Origin: Selaginella moellendorffii
Lineage: Eukaryota; Streptophyta; Lycopodiopsida; Selaginellales; Selaginellaceae
Direction of reading: 5' to 3'
Assembly: GCF_000143415.4 (NCBI RefSeq)
Contig: NW_003314396.1
Span: 191,151 to 212,303, forward strand
Length of the DNA stretch: 21,153 nucleotides
Position numbers and translations under genes: made by a program. The notes under the pieces were generated by a model. It saw only the letters and a program-made list of their open reading frames with translations, was not told the DNA's origin and did no database searches. This document shows, piece after piece, positions 1 to 10,299 of the stretch; the stretch's first letter is position 1, and every line of letters starts with the position of its first letter.

Positions 1-460
1 TCGCCATTCTCCCAAGGTTTAAACTCTACTCTCTACCAGGAAGTTTTCCCGAGCTCCTCCACCCAAGCTGTGATCCTCCACATACAGCCTAACCAGCAAT
101 TCACACAGCTTGTCTAGTGCAGAAGAAAGTGGTCATTCAAGTCCATTACTAATGTCAAATAATGTTGGAATTATCGAAGCATTCAAAACTGGATCAAAGT
201 TTCTATTCAGTAACTGGCTCAGTAAGTTCTGCAGCACATGCAAGAGAATAGCCAGATGATTAACTGTAATTACAACCCACATCTGAGCAGCATTCTTAGC
301 TTTTGGTTCCAGAATGTTTTCTCACTTGGCAATATTGACATCAAGAGACATCACAACCTGTACATGAACAGTGGCACATTCAATGCTCTGGGAGATATAG
401 CATTTAAATTTATTAACTGATTAATAATACTTAGTAAGTGATTTATAAATTTACTGCTGG
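1..460. other. AT-rich intergenic DNA with a short broken ORF
   Basis: No complete gene is seen. On the minus strand a reading frame of about 38 codons ends at a TAA at 21-19 and is closed upstream by a TGA near 135. It contains the stretch ALDKLCELLVRLYVEDHS, which looks protein-like but matches no family I know. It could be the last exon of a gene or a decayed fragment. Confidence that it is coding is low. Confidence 0.2.
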
Positions 461-654
461 GATATATAGCATACCAAAGATAAATAGATCTTTTTTTCTA
501 ATTTTAAATTTTAGAAACATTTATTGTATAAAAGGTTAAATTTACCTAAACTTTTCTATTATTCATCTAGAGACTAATGCACAATAATGCAATTAATGCA
601 ATTAGATAATGATGCATGTGTTAGGGAAAAGATCTTTATTTTATCATCATAAAA
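461..654 (+). repeat. Left arm of a diverged inverted repeat pair (partner 20512-20688)
   Basis: Read on the plus strand, this segment aligns with the reverse complement of 20512-20688. Shared landmarks occur in the same order: GATATATAGCATAC against GATATAGCATAC, then GATAAATAGATCTTT, then AAGGTTAAATTTA, then ATGCACAATAATGCAAT, then a TTTTATCAT end. The copies differ by many substitutions and small indels; this one carries about 17 extra bases near 590-615. Similarity stops at both ends, so this is a discrete AT-rich element of under 200 bp, perhaps a MITE-like or LTR-derived repeat. No coding capacity is seen. Confidence 0.65.
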
Positions 655-1315
655 TTTAAATTTGAATTTGTTTTTATTGCCTTTATAAATAGGTACACAA
701 CCCTAAACACATCCATGTTGTACCAAAGAATAATAGGTTTTGTAACTGGTTTGGTGAAGTTATAAATTTAATTGCATACTGAGTTAACTTCTTTATTATC
801 TAAACTGTAATGATGCCTTTAACATTCATAGTTTACTAAAGAATAATAGAATTATTATGTATCTTGTTTTGCATTTAAAAACATACACAAGTAAATTTAT
901 CCAGATTTCTACCACATTTATATTAAACCTCATAAGCCAGAAATAGAGAATGGTTCAATATTGAGAAATTATAAATTGACAAAATCTAACAAATGTATAA
1001 TAGTTCCTTGCAACACAAGAGGTAGTAAGATAATGTAATTTCTCTAAAAACGTTTTTATTATGAAATACTTTAAAAGAAATATTTGAGCTATAGTTATAT
1101 AGTGTGTAAGAACCACTAAATGTTTCATACATTTTATATACATGAAAGAAAAACTGTCTCTTATTGGTTATTACTTTTGCCAAAAGTTTTGTTTTAGTGT
1201 TTTATGTATAAGGGATCTATAAAGTAAGCTGCTGATGCTTCTTTTTTACCTTTTTCTTTGTGTGTTGAGATTTGTTTTTATATAATAGATAAATAATATA
1301 TATTTGTGGTTCTTA
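655..1315. other. AT-rich sequence, nothing recognised
   Basis: Very AT-rich sequence without a long open frame. The phrases ACCAAAGAATAATAG (near 723) and ACTAAAGAATAATAG (near 836) recur and may reflect old local duplication. No gene, RNA or mobile-element signature is seen. Confidence 0.4.
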
Positions 1316-1476
1316 CACACATATATGTGTATATATATGTATATATATGTATATATATGTATATATATATATGTGTATATATATGTATATATATGTATAT
1401 ATATGTGTATATATGTATATACACATATATGTATATATGTATATATGTATGTATATGTATATATATATATATATAC
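1316..1476. repeat. TATATG/TATATA microsatellite
   Basis: About 160 bp of imperfect alternating purine-pyrimidine repeats built from TATATG, TGTATA and TA units. The open frames across it on both strands, rich in Tyr and Ile, are a by-product of the repeat and not genes. The tract is largely self-complementary and could form cruciform or hairpin structures. Confidence 0.95.
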
Positions 1477-2743
1477 TAGCAGGGATCCCAACTCCGCTGG
1501 GAGAAGTAGAGAATGTTTTCAATCTGAAAAATAAAATTTAGCAGGCTTTTTTGGTTGTGTTTATGTATTGAGTTTAAAAACGTTCTTTACTTCTCTCACT
1601 TGACTGGATATTTAATTGATATAGGTTTTTAGACGGTTTGGGTCTCAGATGTCCTTTGCTGTTAAAAGATGAAAAACACTGTGTTTACAGAGCTCAAGCT
1701 TTTAGAAATAAAAAGAGAATTCATAGCATAACAAGGACCCAACAATGAGGTATAAGTCCTTCTCAGCTTCACATTGAATCTTTAGTGTAGCATAGCGTGT
1801 TTATTCTATAGACTGCTACTGAGGCTTAAAGCTTTGATTTCAATCTATGTTTTTATTTTAATTTTTATTTTGTTATTTCTCAAGCCCATTTTGAGCCACG
1901 AAATCACAAACATCATGCAGCTCCAATGCTACGAAAATTTAAATTCACAATGAAAATAGAATGGATTTTAGAGACTTCCTTGCCAGATTGTCTCGTTAAG
2001 TTCTGAAGTGTTGTGTAATAACTCTCATGAATGGAGTTCTACCTCAGCTGGATTTTAAAATAAAGGATGTTTGAAATCAGCAAACTTAAGAAAGGCAAGC
2101 AAATTGTAATTTCAGTGTAGATGATGTAATAGAAGCAGCAATAGATGCACTTAGATGAGTGTACTGCCAAAACACAAAGAGAAAAAAAAAATTGAAGAAG
2201 AAGAAACTTGCTTAGAACTCTCAGTTGGCACGAAGAACAAAGTTCCCTACCTTCAAACTGCTGCAACAAGAGCACGGGATTTTGCCATTCCCAGTCTCGC
2301 CCTCCTCCTGTCAGGTTTTACTTTTGCCTTGCTGGGATTTTAGCGATGGTGGCTGAGTGTTCCTTGTGATGGTGGTGGTGCTGCTTATTATTGAAAAGCT
2401 GGTTTTGAATCAGCAGCGATGAGCTGTTTCAATTCTTCTGGAAATGAGATTCGTCGCCCAAACCAGTGCCAAATTTCTTGAGGGTGAGAATTGCTCATTG
2501 CCTGCTGAGCATGGGAAAGTTTCTCGAGTCAGAGTTCTCCTTGTTCAATATCTCCTACCAGTCTGTTAACAAGTTCCATGGCACAACGCTCCTAGCCGCC
2601 ATGGAATCAAGGCATGCTGGTTGTCCTTCGCTCTCCACACACGTCTTATAGGTCAACTTATTCCATGTTTTTATTCTTGAAGTTTTGGTTTTGTTATAAC
2701 AAATAGTTTTGTTCATATTAGGTTTCTGAGTTCATGTTGAAGA
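1477..2743. other. Gene-free AT-rich stretch
   Basis: No gene is supported. Short open frames (for example 2155-2343 and 2466-2651) lack codon structure or recognisable motifs. Just after the microsatellite a short dyad, GGGATCCCAACTCCGCTGGGA (1483 onward), stands out as GC-richer, but nothing ties it to a function. Confidence 0.4.
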
Positions 2744-2926
2744 ATGGAGTGCACGGTGGATGGGCTGAAAAAGGTCAGAGACAACCTAGAGGAGGAAGTT
2801 GTGCTGAGGATTACAAAATTGGATTCCAAACCTGGTGCTGTTGCGGGAAAGATTTGTGTAACTGATGGAAATGAAGTTATGGAAGCATATTCATCCTTTC
2901 GTATGGCAAACGCCATTAGTTCTTAG
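2744..2926 (+). other. Unrecognised 60-codon ORF, possible exon or gene remnant
   Basis: An open frame of 60 codons from ATG to TAG with a balanced, hydrophilic composition, including LKKVRDNLEEEVVLRITK, which could form a short amphipathic helix. An intron-acceptor-like sequence (TTCATATTAG) ends about 22 bp upstream of the ATG, so this may be one exon of a small or decayed gene. A second frame on the same strand is also open for about 48 codons, which weakens the case. No family is recognised. Local composition is richer in GC than the flanks. Functional coding status is doubtful. Confidence 0.2.
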
Positions 2927-3316
2927 GCTATTCGAGAAAAAAGCCTCATAAAACTTTGCACAGTAAATACAAATGCCAAGCCATGTGACACATACCTCTC
3001 AAGGTGCCTTGCTATAATCCACAAGAACCCTTCCAGTTATGAGCTCTATCAGTGTGAGTCCAAAATTATATGTGTTCTTTGAGCAAGTGTTTGTGTACTT
3101 TCAAGCTTATCTATGAGAGATAAACAGATTGTAAGTATTTGAGTTTTGATTTCCTGCTTACCTATCACTCAGGTTAGTGACATGACTTCCTATCTTTGTA
3201 TTTTGCAAAATATATAAAAATATTCTTTGGACAAAGTTTGTTGCATATAATTGTCAGTATTTTATATGATGGCCAAAGCTATATATCATCTTGAACCACC
3301 TTGAATTTAAAATAAG
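2927..3316. other. AT-rich stretch, nothing recognised
   Basis: AT-rich, with stops in all frames. No gene, RNA or repeat signature was seen. Confidence 0.4.
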
Positions 3317-3640
3317 TTGAGTGCAGAGTGGGGATCCGTGCAGAGCCGCACTCCCTCCCCTCTCTGGCTGGGAGGCGTCGTCTGCCCGCGCCGACGATGG
3401 GGCAGCAGACAGTGGTGCTGCTCCCTCCCTGGCGGTTGGCCGCCCCTCATCGGTCGGGGGTGGAACGGCCAAAACCGCGCTGGAGCTGTGCTGCCCTCCG
3501 CGGGACGGGGAGCAGCCCCTTTCGGCCGGCGGGGACGACCGGGTTTAGCGGCAGACGGGGATCCCGCGAGACAACCCCGCCCCCGTGTACGGCGGGTCGA
3601 TACCACCCCACCGCGGGGTTTAGGCGGAGTCGGCATAAAT
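3317..3640. other. Sharp GC-rich island, candidate organelle DNA insertion
   Basis: About 320 bp of roughly 70% GC (hand counts of 42/60 and 43/60 in the two lines starting at 3361 and 3541) sit abruptly in DNA of about 35% GC. Frames on both strands stay open for 75-130 codons simply because stop codons are rare at this base composition; none gives a recognisable protein. No clear terminal inverted repeat or target duplication is visible. The mitochondrial genome of Selaginella moellendorffii is known to be extremely GC-rich, so a nuclear mitochondrial insertion is one explanation. A fragment of rDNA spacer or of another GC-rich element is an alternative. Confidence 0.5.
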
Positions 3641-4130
3641 TCTATGTTTATTTTGAAAATACTAATGTCAAAATTCTATTATGGCAACACATCTACACGA
3701 TGTTTCATCCATCTTCAGGGTGATGGTATTTTTAAACATGTAAATGCTACTGATATGACATTTATTACCGATGTTATTCATGACGGCAAAAGATAGTCTC
3801 TTGAACATCTATTCCAGATGGTTGCTGGTTTTTACTACTTGCTGCTCTCCCCTTCAACAGCCCTCCCTGCAGCAATCTGATACTGATCCCGCACTCTCTA
3901 GGACCTCACCCAAGTGGAATGGGTAATGCTTTGGCCTTGCCACTATCCCCCACTTGCAGGCCTCCATCTTGAAACTCAAAGAGATAAGAACAGGCCAAGA
4001 AAGAAAATGGAACGATCCTTCCCTTCTTCTCAAGGCAGTTGCCCCTGCCGATGGTAGCAAGTGTGGGGCGATTGGCGCTCTCCCGTATGCACTCTTCTAC
4101 CTCTAGCTGCACCTCCAATCACAGCAGCCA
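3641..4130. other. Intergenic stretch, nothing recognised
   Basis: Composition returns to AT-rich and then rises gradually. Open frames are short and overlapping on both strands without family motifs. No feature is supported. Confidence 0.35.
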
Positions 4131-5350
4131 TTGTGCTGGCGCAACGCTCCTCTAAGCCCTAGAATGCCAAATCATTTTTTTATTTTGTGGTTTGAGGCAA
4201 TATCCTTGACTGGATGTCAGCACCACCATAACTTTTGCTCCTGCCAACCAACAAGGGATCCAAGCATTGCTGAAGTGGCACCCTACCTTAGCCAAATTTT
4301 CGAGTTTGTTTTCTCTTTTTCTGGAAGGCATGGAAGAAGGAGATAGTTTGGAGCAGCAGCAGTGTCAATCCTTGAGGGACATACTCAGACAGACTTTGTT
4401 TAGGTCTCCCTCTTGTGTCTCCTCACGCTTTAATGCTTCAACATCCATTACTTGTATAGAGTATGAGATGCGAAGTGAGCTCTTCCATGTTGACTGATGT
4501 TTCTTTGCCAGGCTGTCTATCAGGTGGATTATCTCACTCAGGTGGCATAGAGGCTTTGTAGTGCCAGAGTCAATCATTCACACTCAGTTTCCCACACAAG
4601 CTCGCCACTCTCAAGGACTTTTGCTAGAGGTAGTAACAGCCATGACAACTCTACATAATGCACTTGTTCCAACTCACCTACTACTATGGTTTCTCCTCAT
4701 TTTGTGGCAGAGGAGACTTCAGTGACAGTGGTAGTGAAACTGGCTTTTGCCACCTTTGCTTCACCACCACAACCAGTGCCAATTTCAGTTCCAATACCAA
4801 CTATGGAGACTCTAGTACCAGCTACTAAGACTTCAGTATCAACTGTGGAGATTCTAGCTTCTAATTCACCTCATAGGAATTGTTCCTTATCTTCTCTATT
4901 GTGTTCTCATCATGAGATCTACATTGACGACATCCATGACATTGCGGTGTGTGGTATACTTCACAAAGTGGTTCTAGATTACAGGCAGGAGACTCAGCCT
5001 GACATATGCTCCTCCTTTAGCATTGGCTACCCATGCTATCTAGCCCCATCATTCTCACCAACTTTTGTTCCAGCTTGCTTGACAACAATGGCTATGATGG
5101 TGACGATGGTGGATGGTAACATTGGTGATATTTGCTGACTAGGGTTGGAGGAGCATACTTCATTGGAGGCTGTAGGCATCAGTGCTGCCTCTGTGAAGCC
5201 TGCCCCTCCCCCTTTGCGAGAAGGAGGCTTGTGGCTTTGCTACTCTTGGCCAGCCTGTTCCCCCACTCTCTGCGAGTACCATCTATAGAAGCAGAGGGTG
5301 CCACCAGCAAGATGGCTTCTCTCCATCTCCTCCACTCCTCCCATAACTCT
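4131..5350 (+). pseudogene. Degraded Pro/Thr-rich coding-like sequence
   Basis: A series of short plus-strand frames (4131-4346, 4267-4497, 4686-5138) replace each other with shifts. The longest, 150 codons at 4686-5138, carries a loose repeat of the type PVPISVPIP and ETLVPATKTSVSTVE, that is, low-complexity Pro/Thr/Val/Ser sequence, then a tail of ordinary composition. The frame changes fit a decayed gene or the coding part of a decayed mobile element. No domain is recognised. The stretch runs straight into the Gln-rich sequence that follows, so both may be parts of one old unit. Confidence 0.3.
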
Positions 5351-5352
5351 TC

Positions 5353-6151
5353 ATGGCATCCCAAGACTTGACAGGCAAGCCATTGCCTCGTCCAGCATCC
5401 CCACTCAACCACCTTTCACCTTTTCCATGGACCTCTATTTTTGGATTTGGTATCACCTACTATTCTCTGTGGAAAACAGCAGCAAACAACACCCTTGCAG
5501 CCACTACCAACTCAAGTGGCTCCCTCCACCTCATCCTCATCTGCTGCTGCTCCACAGCAGCAGCAGCCTCCACTCGCTACTGCTCCACAGCTGCAGCGCC
5601 CAGTGGTTCCACCACCACCTTTTCCAGCTTCACCACCACTTTTTCAAGTTCCACCTCTATCTTTGCCACCATCCTTTCTTCTGCAGGTGTCTACCACCGT
5701 TGCTGCCTCTACAGTTTCTAGTTACTTTGTGGAAGCTTGCCAGGAAATTCAAGGCGTGGCGTCCTACACACTCATTTCTCCACTTGAGGAGCCTGCTCTT
5801 GGCTCTTCGCCATATCAGCAACAACAACCACAAGAGCTTGCTGTTGGCCAGCAGCAACAGGAGCCTGCTGTTGGCTCTTTGCCACAGCAGCAGCAACAGC
5901 AACAGCTGTGCCAACCCACTTGAGTGCCCTTGCGTAGCACTATATTACCATCATGTGATGCCAGCCAGCAGCATGGCCTTGATTGTGAGGCTTTAATAGT
6001 GAGGTGCCACCATAGGGCTGAAGCTTCCACCTGTGCTGTTGATGATGTTAACATCTTGGAGGACAGCCTTGATTCTGGCAGAGGCCTCTCTAGCAATAGC
6101 CAGGATGAAGAGCAAGAGCTCCCTTCCCAGCAGCATCAACAGCAGAAGTAG
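5353..6151 (+). pseudogene. Gln/Pro-rich low-complexity open frames
   Basis: The frame at 5441-5923 (160 codons) is rich in Gln, Pro, Ser and Ala, with runs such as QQQQPP, VVPPPPFPASPP and QQQQQQQ encoded by CAG/CAA tracts. A shifted frame at 5924-6151 continues with acidic, Ser-rich sequence containing ILEDSLDSGRGLSS and another Gln run. This resembles a disordered regulatory-protein segment that has lost its frame, or a repeat-driven open frame that was never a gene. There are several alternative open frames through the same CAG-rich DNA, so the reading frame alone is weak evidence. No domain is identified. Confidence 0.3.
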
Positions 6152-6303
6152 CAGTGGCGATGTAGAAAGCCCCTAGCGATGACTCCACTTCCCCACCACC
6201 ACATTATGTCCTTACAGCCTTTTCAGATGCTGGACCTATGCTGGGTGGTTCAAGAGTGTCAAGGATGTTTTTAAGATGATTTTCTAGAGCTCTCTCAGAA
6301 AGT

Positions 6304-7171
6304 TTCTAGAAGAGGTCAACTCTTTTCTCCAGGGACTAGAAGCTGTTAAGAAGCCGTTCGACAACTGCTCTTGGCCTTCCGTGATGAGGACTGCTCTCGT
6401 TATTCTCTGAAAGTATCGTTCTACAAAGTTGATAGATGGCTACAGGACTTGGCGAAAGAGAACACGACGAAGGAGCTCTCTTCTGCCCTGGACACTGCTC
6501 AAGCTCGAGCCGAATCTCTCCCAAAGGAGTAGACGATCCAGGAGCTGGTGGACAAGACAGTGTCCAAGGTACCCAAGGAGAGCCTACAACGCCTTGGTTT
6601 CGACGTTGGCCAAGATCGAGCGTCCGGTTCAGATGATTCTCCTGAGGGGAAGAGGACAATGAGCAAAAGCCCCTCTCCCTGTAGCCCACAGCAACAACAG
6701 CAGTAGCAAGTGCGCTCTTAGCAGTGGGGGTGCCAGTCCAGGTGTTGTGGCGCATGTGGACAACTTCCTGCATGCCAGGAGAACAGCAGCAGCAACAGCA
6801 GTAGGGAAATCAGGTGGCATGGAACAGTGTGTTTCCTCCAACACCCATTCCGCTACCCAGGCTTCATCTTCTCGCAGGAAACTCGACTGAGTATCTCCTG
6901 CAGGAGGTAGTTCCTGAATCTAGAGTCGTGGCCCCACTGGAGTTGCTGAAGGATCTGGATACGCTTCACCTCCCATGGGCCTCTTCACGTTTGACATGGA
7001 AAGCTTGTACCCGAGCATCCCCACGTTCAATGGTGGCTCTTTATATAAAGTAAACTACTGCAAGGTTTGAGCTTATTGTCTGTGCCGCGGATCTGCTGGA
7101 ACAGCTCCTGACCAACCTCCACGTAGTTATGCTCGAGGATGAGCCCAGCGGCAGCGAGAATGAAGCGTGAT
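6304..7171 (+). pseudogene. Broken gene remnant of unknown family
   Basis: Protein-like segments appear in order on the plus strand but in different frames with stops between them: FLEEVNSFLQGLEAV (near 6306), then AVRQLLLAFRDEDCSRYSLK running on through VDRWLQDLAKENTTKEL and SSALDTAQARAESL (about 6354-6528), a stop, then IQELVDKTVSKVPKESLQRL and a Gln run ending at a stop near 6705. A further piece (about 6955-7050) and a tail, LLEQLLTNLHVVMLEDEPSG, ending at TGA at 7169-7171 lie downstream. The helical, charged segments look like genuine former coding sequence. I do not recognise the family. The tail stops about 80 bp from the 3' end of the convergent TMC-like gene. Confidence 0.35.
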
Positions 7172-7249
7172 CTTGTAAGCCGTTGCCATACTTCTCCATG
7201 ACAACGTCTTGTAGCCTCTGCAAGATGTTAATTGGTGATTTGCATACAT

Positions 7250-9800
7250 CTAAACTTGATTAGTGTTTTCGGGGGAGTCATTTTGTTGCGTTCCCACTTC
7301 TTTTGATGCTAATTGCATTGAGCGGTGCATTTGTGATATCTTAGCTCGCAGAAGTACAGCTACAAAAACCAAGAGAAAAATAATTCCTCCCATAATCATA
7401 GGGTTCGTCAGCCACTCATATGTCACCCAAATGGCAGTTGGTGCTTTCTGTACGCATCAGAAGCTGTTGTAGCCAAACAATCTAAAATTAAATACCTCAA
7501 TGTAATTAGCGATAACCTGGTAACTGGACAGGCCTTCTTTCACAGGACCACATATACCACTGCTGGGGGATGTCAGCCTGAAGACAATAGGAATACTTGA
7601 AAGAATAAGCGTTATTAAGAGCAATCCGTAGGTTATATCCGAGGTGCTTGATGCACTGTATGCCTTTTCCATTGGCGCGCACGTTCTCATAAGTACTTCC
7701 TGGTGCCAGTTACCATTTACCAATCACCATTAATCTAAAGTATTTTCACTTCACCTTCAGTGATAAAAATGAAACGCAGTTGCAAATGGCTCCGAGTGTA
7801 GCTGCGATTGGACTAAACATAGAAGCGACCCATACAACTGCTTGGATATAAACCACCCGGATAGGCATATCTTCAATAGCCATTTGTTGTCTATGCTGCG
7901 CAGGAGGATAGGAAGTAATCGTCACATATGTATATGTAAAGCTTACCTTAAAGTAGTAAAGAACAAAATATCCCTTGGCTCCCTCCACTGCATTATCAAT
8001 CAGCGTGCTGCTTATAATTAGCTCGAGAAGGAGCTTTGCAACAGCATTATCTGCACAGTCTGCTACGCAATAACCAATCTGATATTGACAAGCAAAAGTC
8101 ATTCATAAAATACAAAATACAAATCATACCTTAGAGGGCCTGCAAGTCGGCCAAACACTCTCATAAGCATCTTTTTCCAAACAACAAATCAGCCCATCCT
8201 TACATTTCCCAGAGTGACAAGCTTTCATGGAGCTTCCCTCTTTGGCCACTCGTGCCTGTTCAATAACAACATAAAGCCTGCCTGGTACAATTTAGCTCAA
8301 CCAAATGAAGCAGATAACATACTCACCTATAAAACAATGTCCCTACATTCAACATTCGTATAAAATAGAGCTTCACAAGAAGTACTTGATCAGCTGTAGA
8401 GGGCTTCCAATCCTCCATTTGGACAAGCATCCGGATTAACCGTGGAGAAGAAATATTGACAGCTGCTAGAAGAAACGGTTGTGCAAAACCTTCCATAAAG
8501 CCTGGATAAATTAAAACGAACTTTTCTATCATCGGCTATTTTGAAACTTACGCAAGCTCGAGTCAATTGTAGCTTGCTTTGAAACAAGAAAGATAACAGC
8601 AGCAACAGTGCTAATCATAAGCAATGGAAATAGCAAAAAGAGAGCCACATTTCTCTGGAAGTATAATAACAGTTTCAGCAAGTACACTACAAATTCTTAC
8701 TTTATAGAGCTTCTTTTTGTCCGTGGTTGCAATCTCTTGTTGAATTTCAGCACAGTCAGCTAGCATTTCATGAAGGCGCATTCTAATTCCTCGCTTCAGA
8801 TTTGAGGACGACTACAAATACAGTAGTTGAGCCATCTAATACTAAATAAATCCTTACTTCTAAAGTGGTCAAATGAAAGTCCCAGTTTGCTAAAATTGCA
8901 GTTGCAAAAGGGTACCCAGCTCCGGTGTATGCATTTGTATAGTCACCAGATCCCATTATTCGAACTGCCATCCTGTAACAAATTTTATTATTTAAAAAAA
9001 AAGAGACGCAGTTAATACCTTCCAAGAACAGCTGCCAATGTGACAAATAATGTCATCCCTATTATGACTGTATACATGTAGTCAGTCCTGTACCAACCTT
9101 TCTGTTCTCCGCTGGTGTAGTTATAGCCGCCATAGAAAAACCACGTAGAATCCAGATAGTGATCCTGCAAGAAGTTTATTTACAAAGACAAAAAAAAATA
9201 ATAAATGATTTACCTTCTTAGACTGTCTGGACTCCAACAAGTGCCAGCTGTATGAATCGGGAGGACGGGCAAAGAATGGAAAAACTATAAATACAATCCA
9301 CATCGACGACAGAATGACGTTGAGCAAAAACACAAATCTCAGAAACTCAAAGGTCACCATAACTGCTGACCCAAACTTTCCTTCGATAGACTTTAGAGTG
9401 GACGTCCAAATCGAGAAGCTATCCTTATTCTATAAAAATAGACCTTGAATTGACATCACGCATCAATTATCACACTCACTCGTTCAAACCAATCTTTTGC
9501 TTTGTCGAGTTTGTCAGGGTCCAAAACCTGTTGCATTCGGTCTTCTAGTAACGCCCATAACCCCTTGTTCTTCTTATTTTCTCGGACGTGGTCAAGACCA
9601 AGGAGTGTGATACGACCTTTTGCTTTGGCAGCGGCTCGTGATATCTACTTGGTTTTTCTCAAGTAAATGAGGGGATATGATAGAAGGCATATATGGACCT
9701 GATACCGCTTTGTTGATTCTGCCGCCTCAGTAGTAGAAATGGTATCGAAGACTTCCTCTCGGGCATTGCCAACATTCTTGTTGTCATTCTTGAGTGCCAT
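7250..9800 (-). CDS. TMC-family (transmembrane channel-like) membrane protein, 13 exons
   Basis: Exons in transcript order: 9800-9699, 9644-9480, 9429-9214, 9164-9019, 8972-8858, 8811-8701, 8654-8552, 8501-8327, 8277-8130, 8078-7947, 7895-7755, 7699-7496, 7447-7250. They join in phase to 651 codons plus TAG, with introns of 46-55 bp. An in-frame TAA at 9824-9822 precedes the ATG. About nine or ten hydrophobic segments fit the TMC plan: residues 117-142, 190-210, 288-309, 325-345, 361-383, 438-456, 485-512, 541-560 and 602-622. Family landmarks include LKSIEGKFGSAV...FLRF at 101-121, a Trp-Asp-Phe before the third segment, QMEDWKPSTA with RMLNVGTLFYRLY at 347-380, QAVVWVASMFSPI at 489-501 and SGICGPVKEG near 565-573. 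TMC proteins are pore-forming subunits of mechanosensory ion channels in animals; the role here is unknown. The hallmark Cys-Trp-Glu motif appears replaced by Cys-Val-Ala near 431-433. The fit to the family is strong; exact splice sites are predictions. Confidence 0.88.
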
Positions 9801-10299
9801 CGCCTCAAAAGGTTTAAGTGCTTAGGGTTGTCAGGTGACACGCAAATTCGGCAAACTTTGTTCGATGACAATAGTAATCCTCTGGGTGTTCTACGGGCTA
9901 TAAAGGGGATAAAAAAAGGTAAGCCGACACTTCCAATTACATGGCCACCTACGTCGCTCTTTAAAACTGTTCATAGTTGCTAATTAAGCGTGTAGCACCT
10001 GGAAGTCCTGTGCAAGACATAACAGAACTCCCTTTAAAAGGTTTTGCCAAGCCTTAGAGAAAAAGAACGAATATGTGGTTTATTGATTTTGGCTTATCTA
10101 TAGTATCACGGACATCTAGACTGGTCACTAAAAAAAGTCGAAGCAAACAACGCTAAATTTCCTCTCTAATATAAACTAAGATGAAATCCATCCCTGAACA
10201 ACAATAAAGATCTGATATTGACAGTCTACTATAAGAAAATGAAGGGAAGTTTTAGGGCATGCTATTTTCTCTATAATGGTGCTGTTGTAGTGGCAAGAG
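9801..10299. promoter_or_regulatory. Shared divergent promoter region of the TMC-like and coiled-coil genes
   Basis: The 499 bp between the two predicted start codons must hold both 5' untranslated regions and both promoters, so a bidirectional promoter is likely. Facing the TMC-like gene, a CCTTTATAGC sequence lies near 9907-9898, about 100 bp upstream of its ATG. Facing the coiled-coil gene, a TAATATAAAC sequence lies near 10167. An upstream ATG at 10276 is in frame with the 10300 ATG but is followed by a TAG after four codons, making a tiny upstream ORF. Transcription starts are not determined. Confidence 0.5.

Noticed and set aside
1246-1541. Tyr/Ile-rich open frames on both strands
   Set aside because: Produced by the TATATG microsatellite.
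3307-3796. Long open frames on both strands (up to 159 codons) through the GC-rich island
   Set aside because: Open in several frames at once because stop codons are rare at 70% GC; translations are Arg/Pro/Gly-rich noise with no motif.
6960-7050. FDMESLYPSIP resembling motif A of family B DNA polymerases or a reverse transcriptase motif
   Set aside because: An isolated match in a broken frame, with no other polymerase motif on either side; treated as chance.
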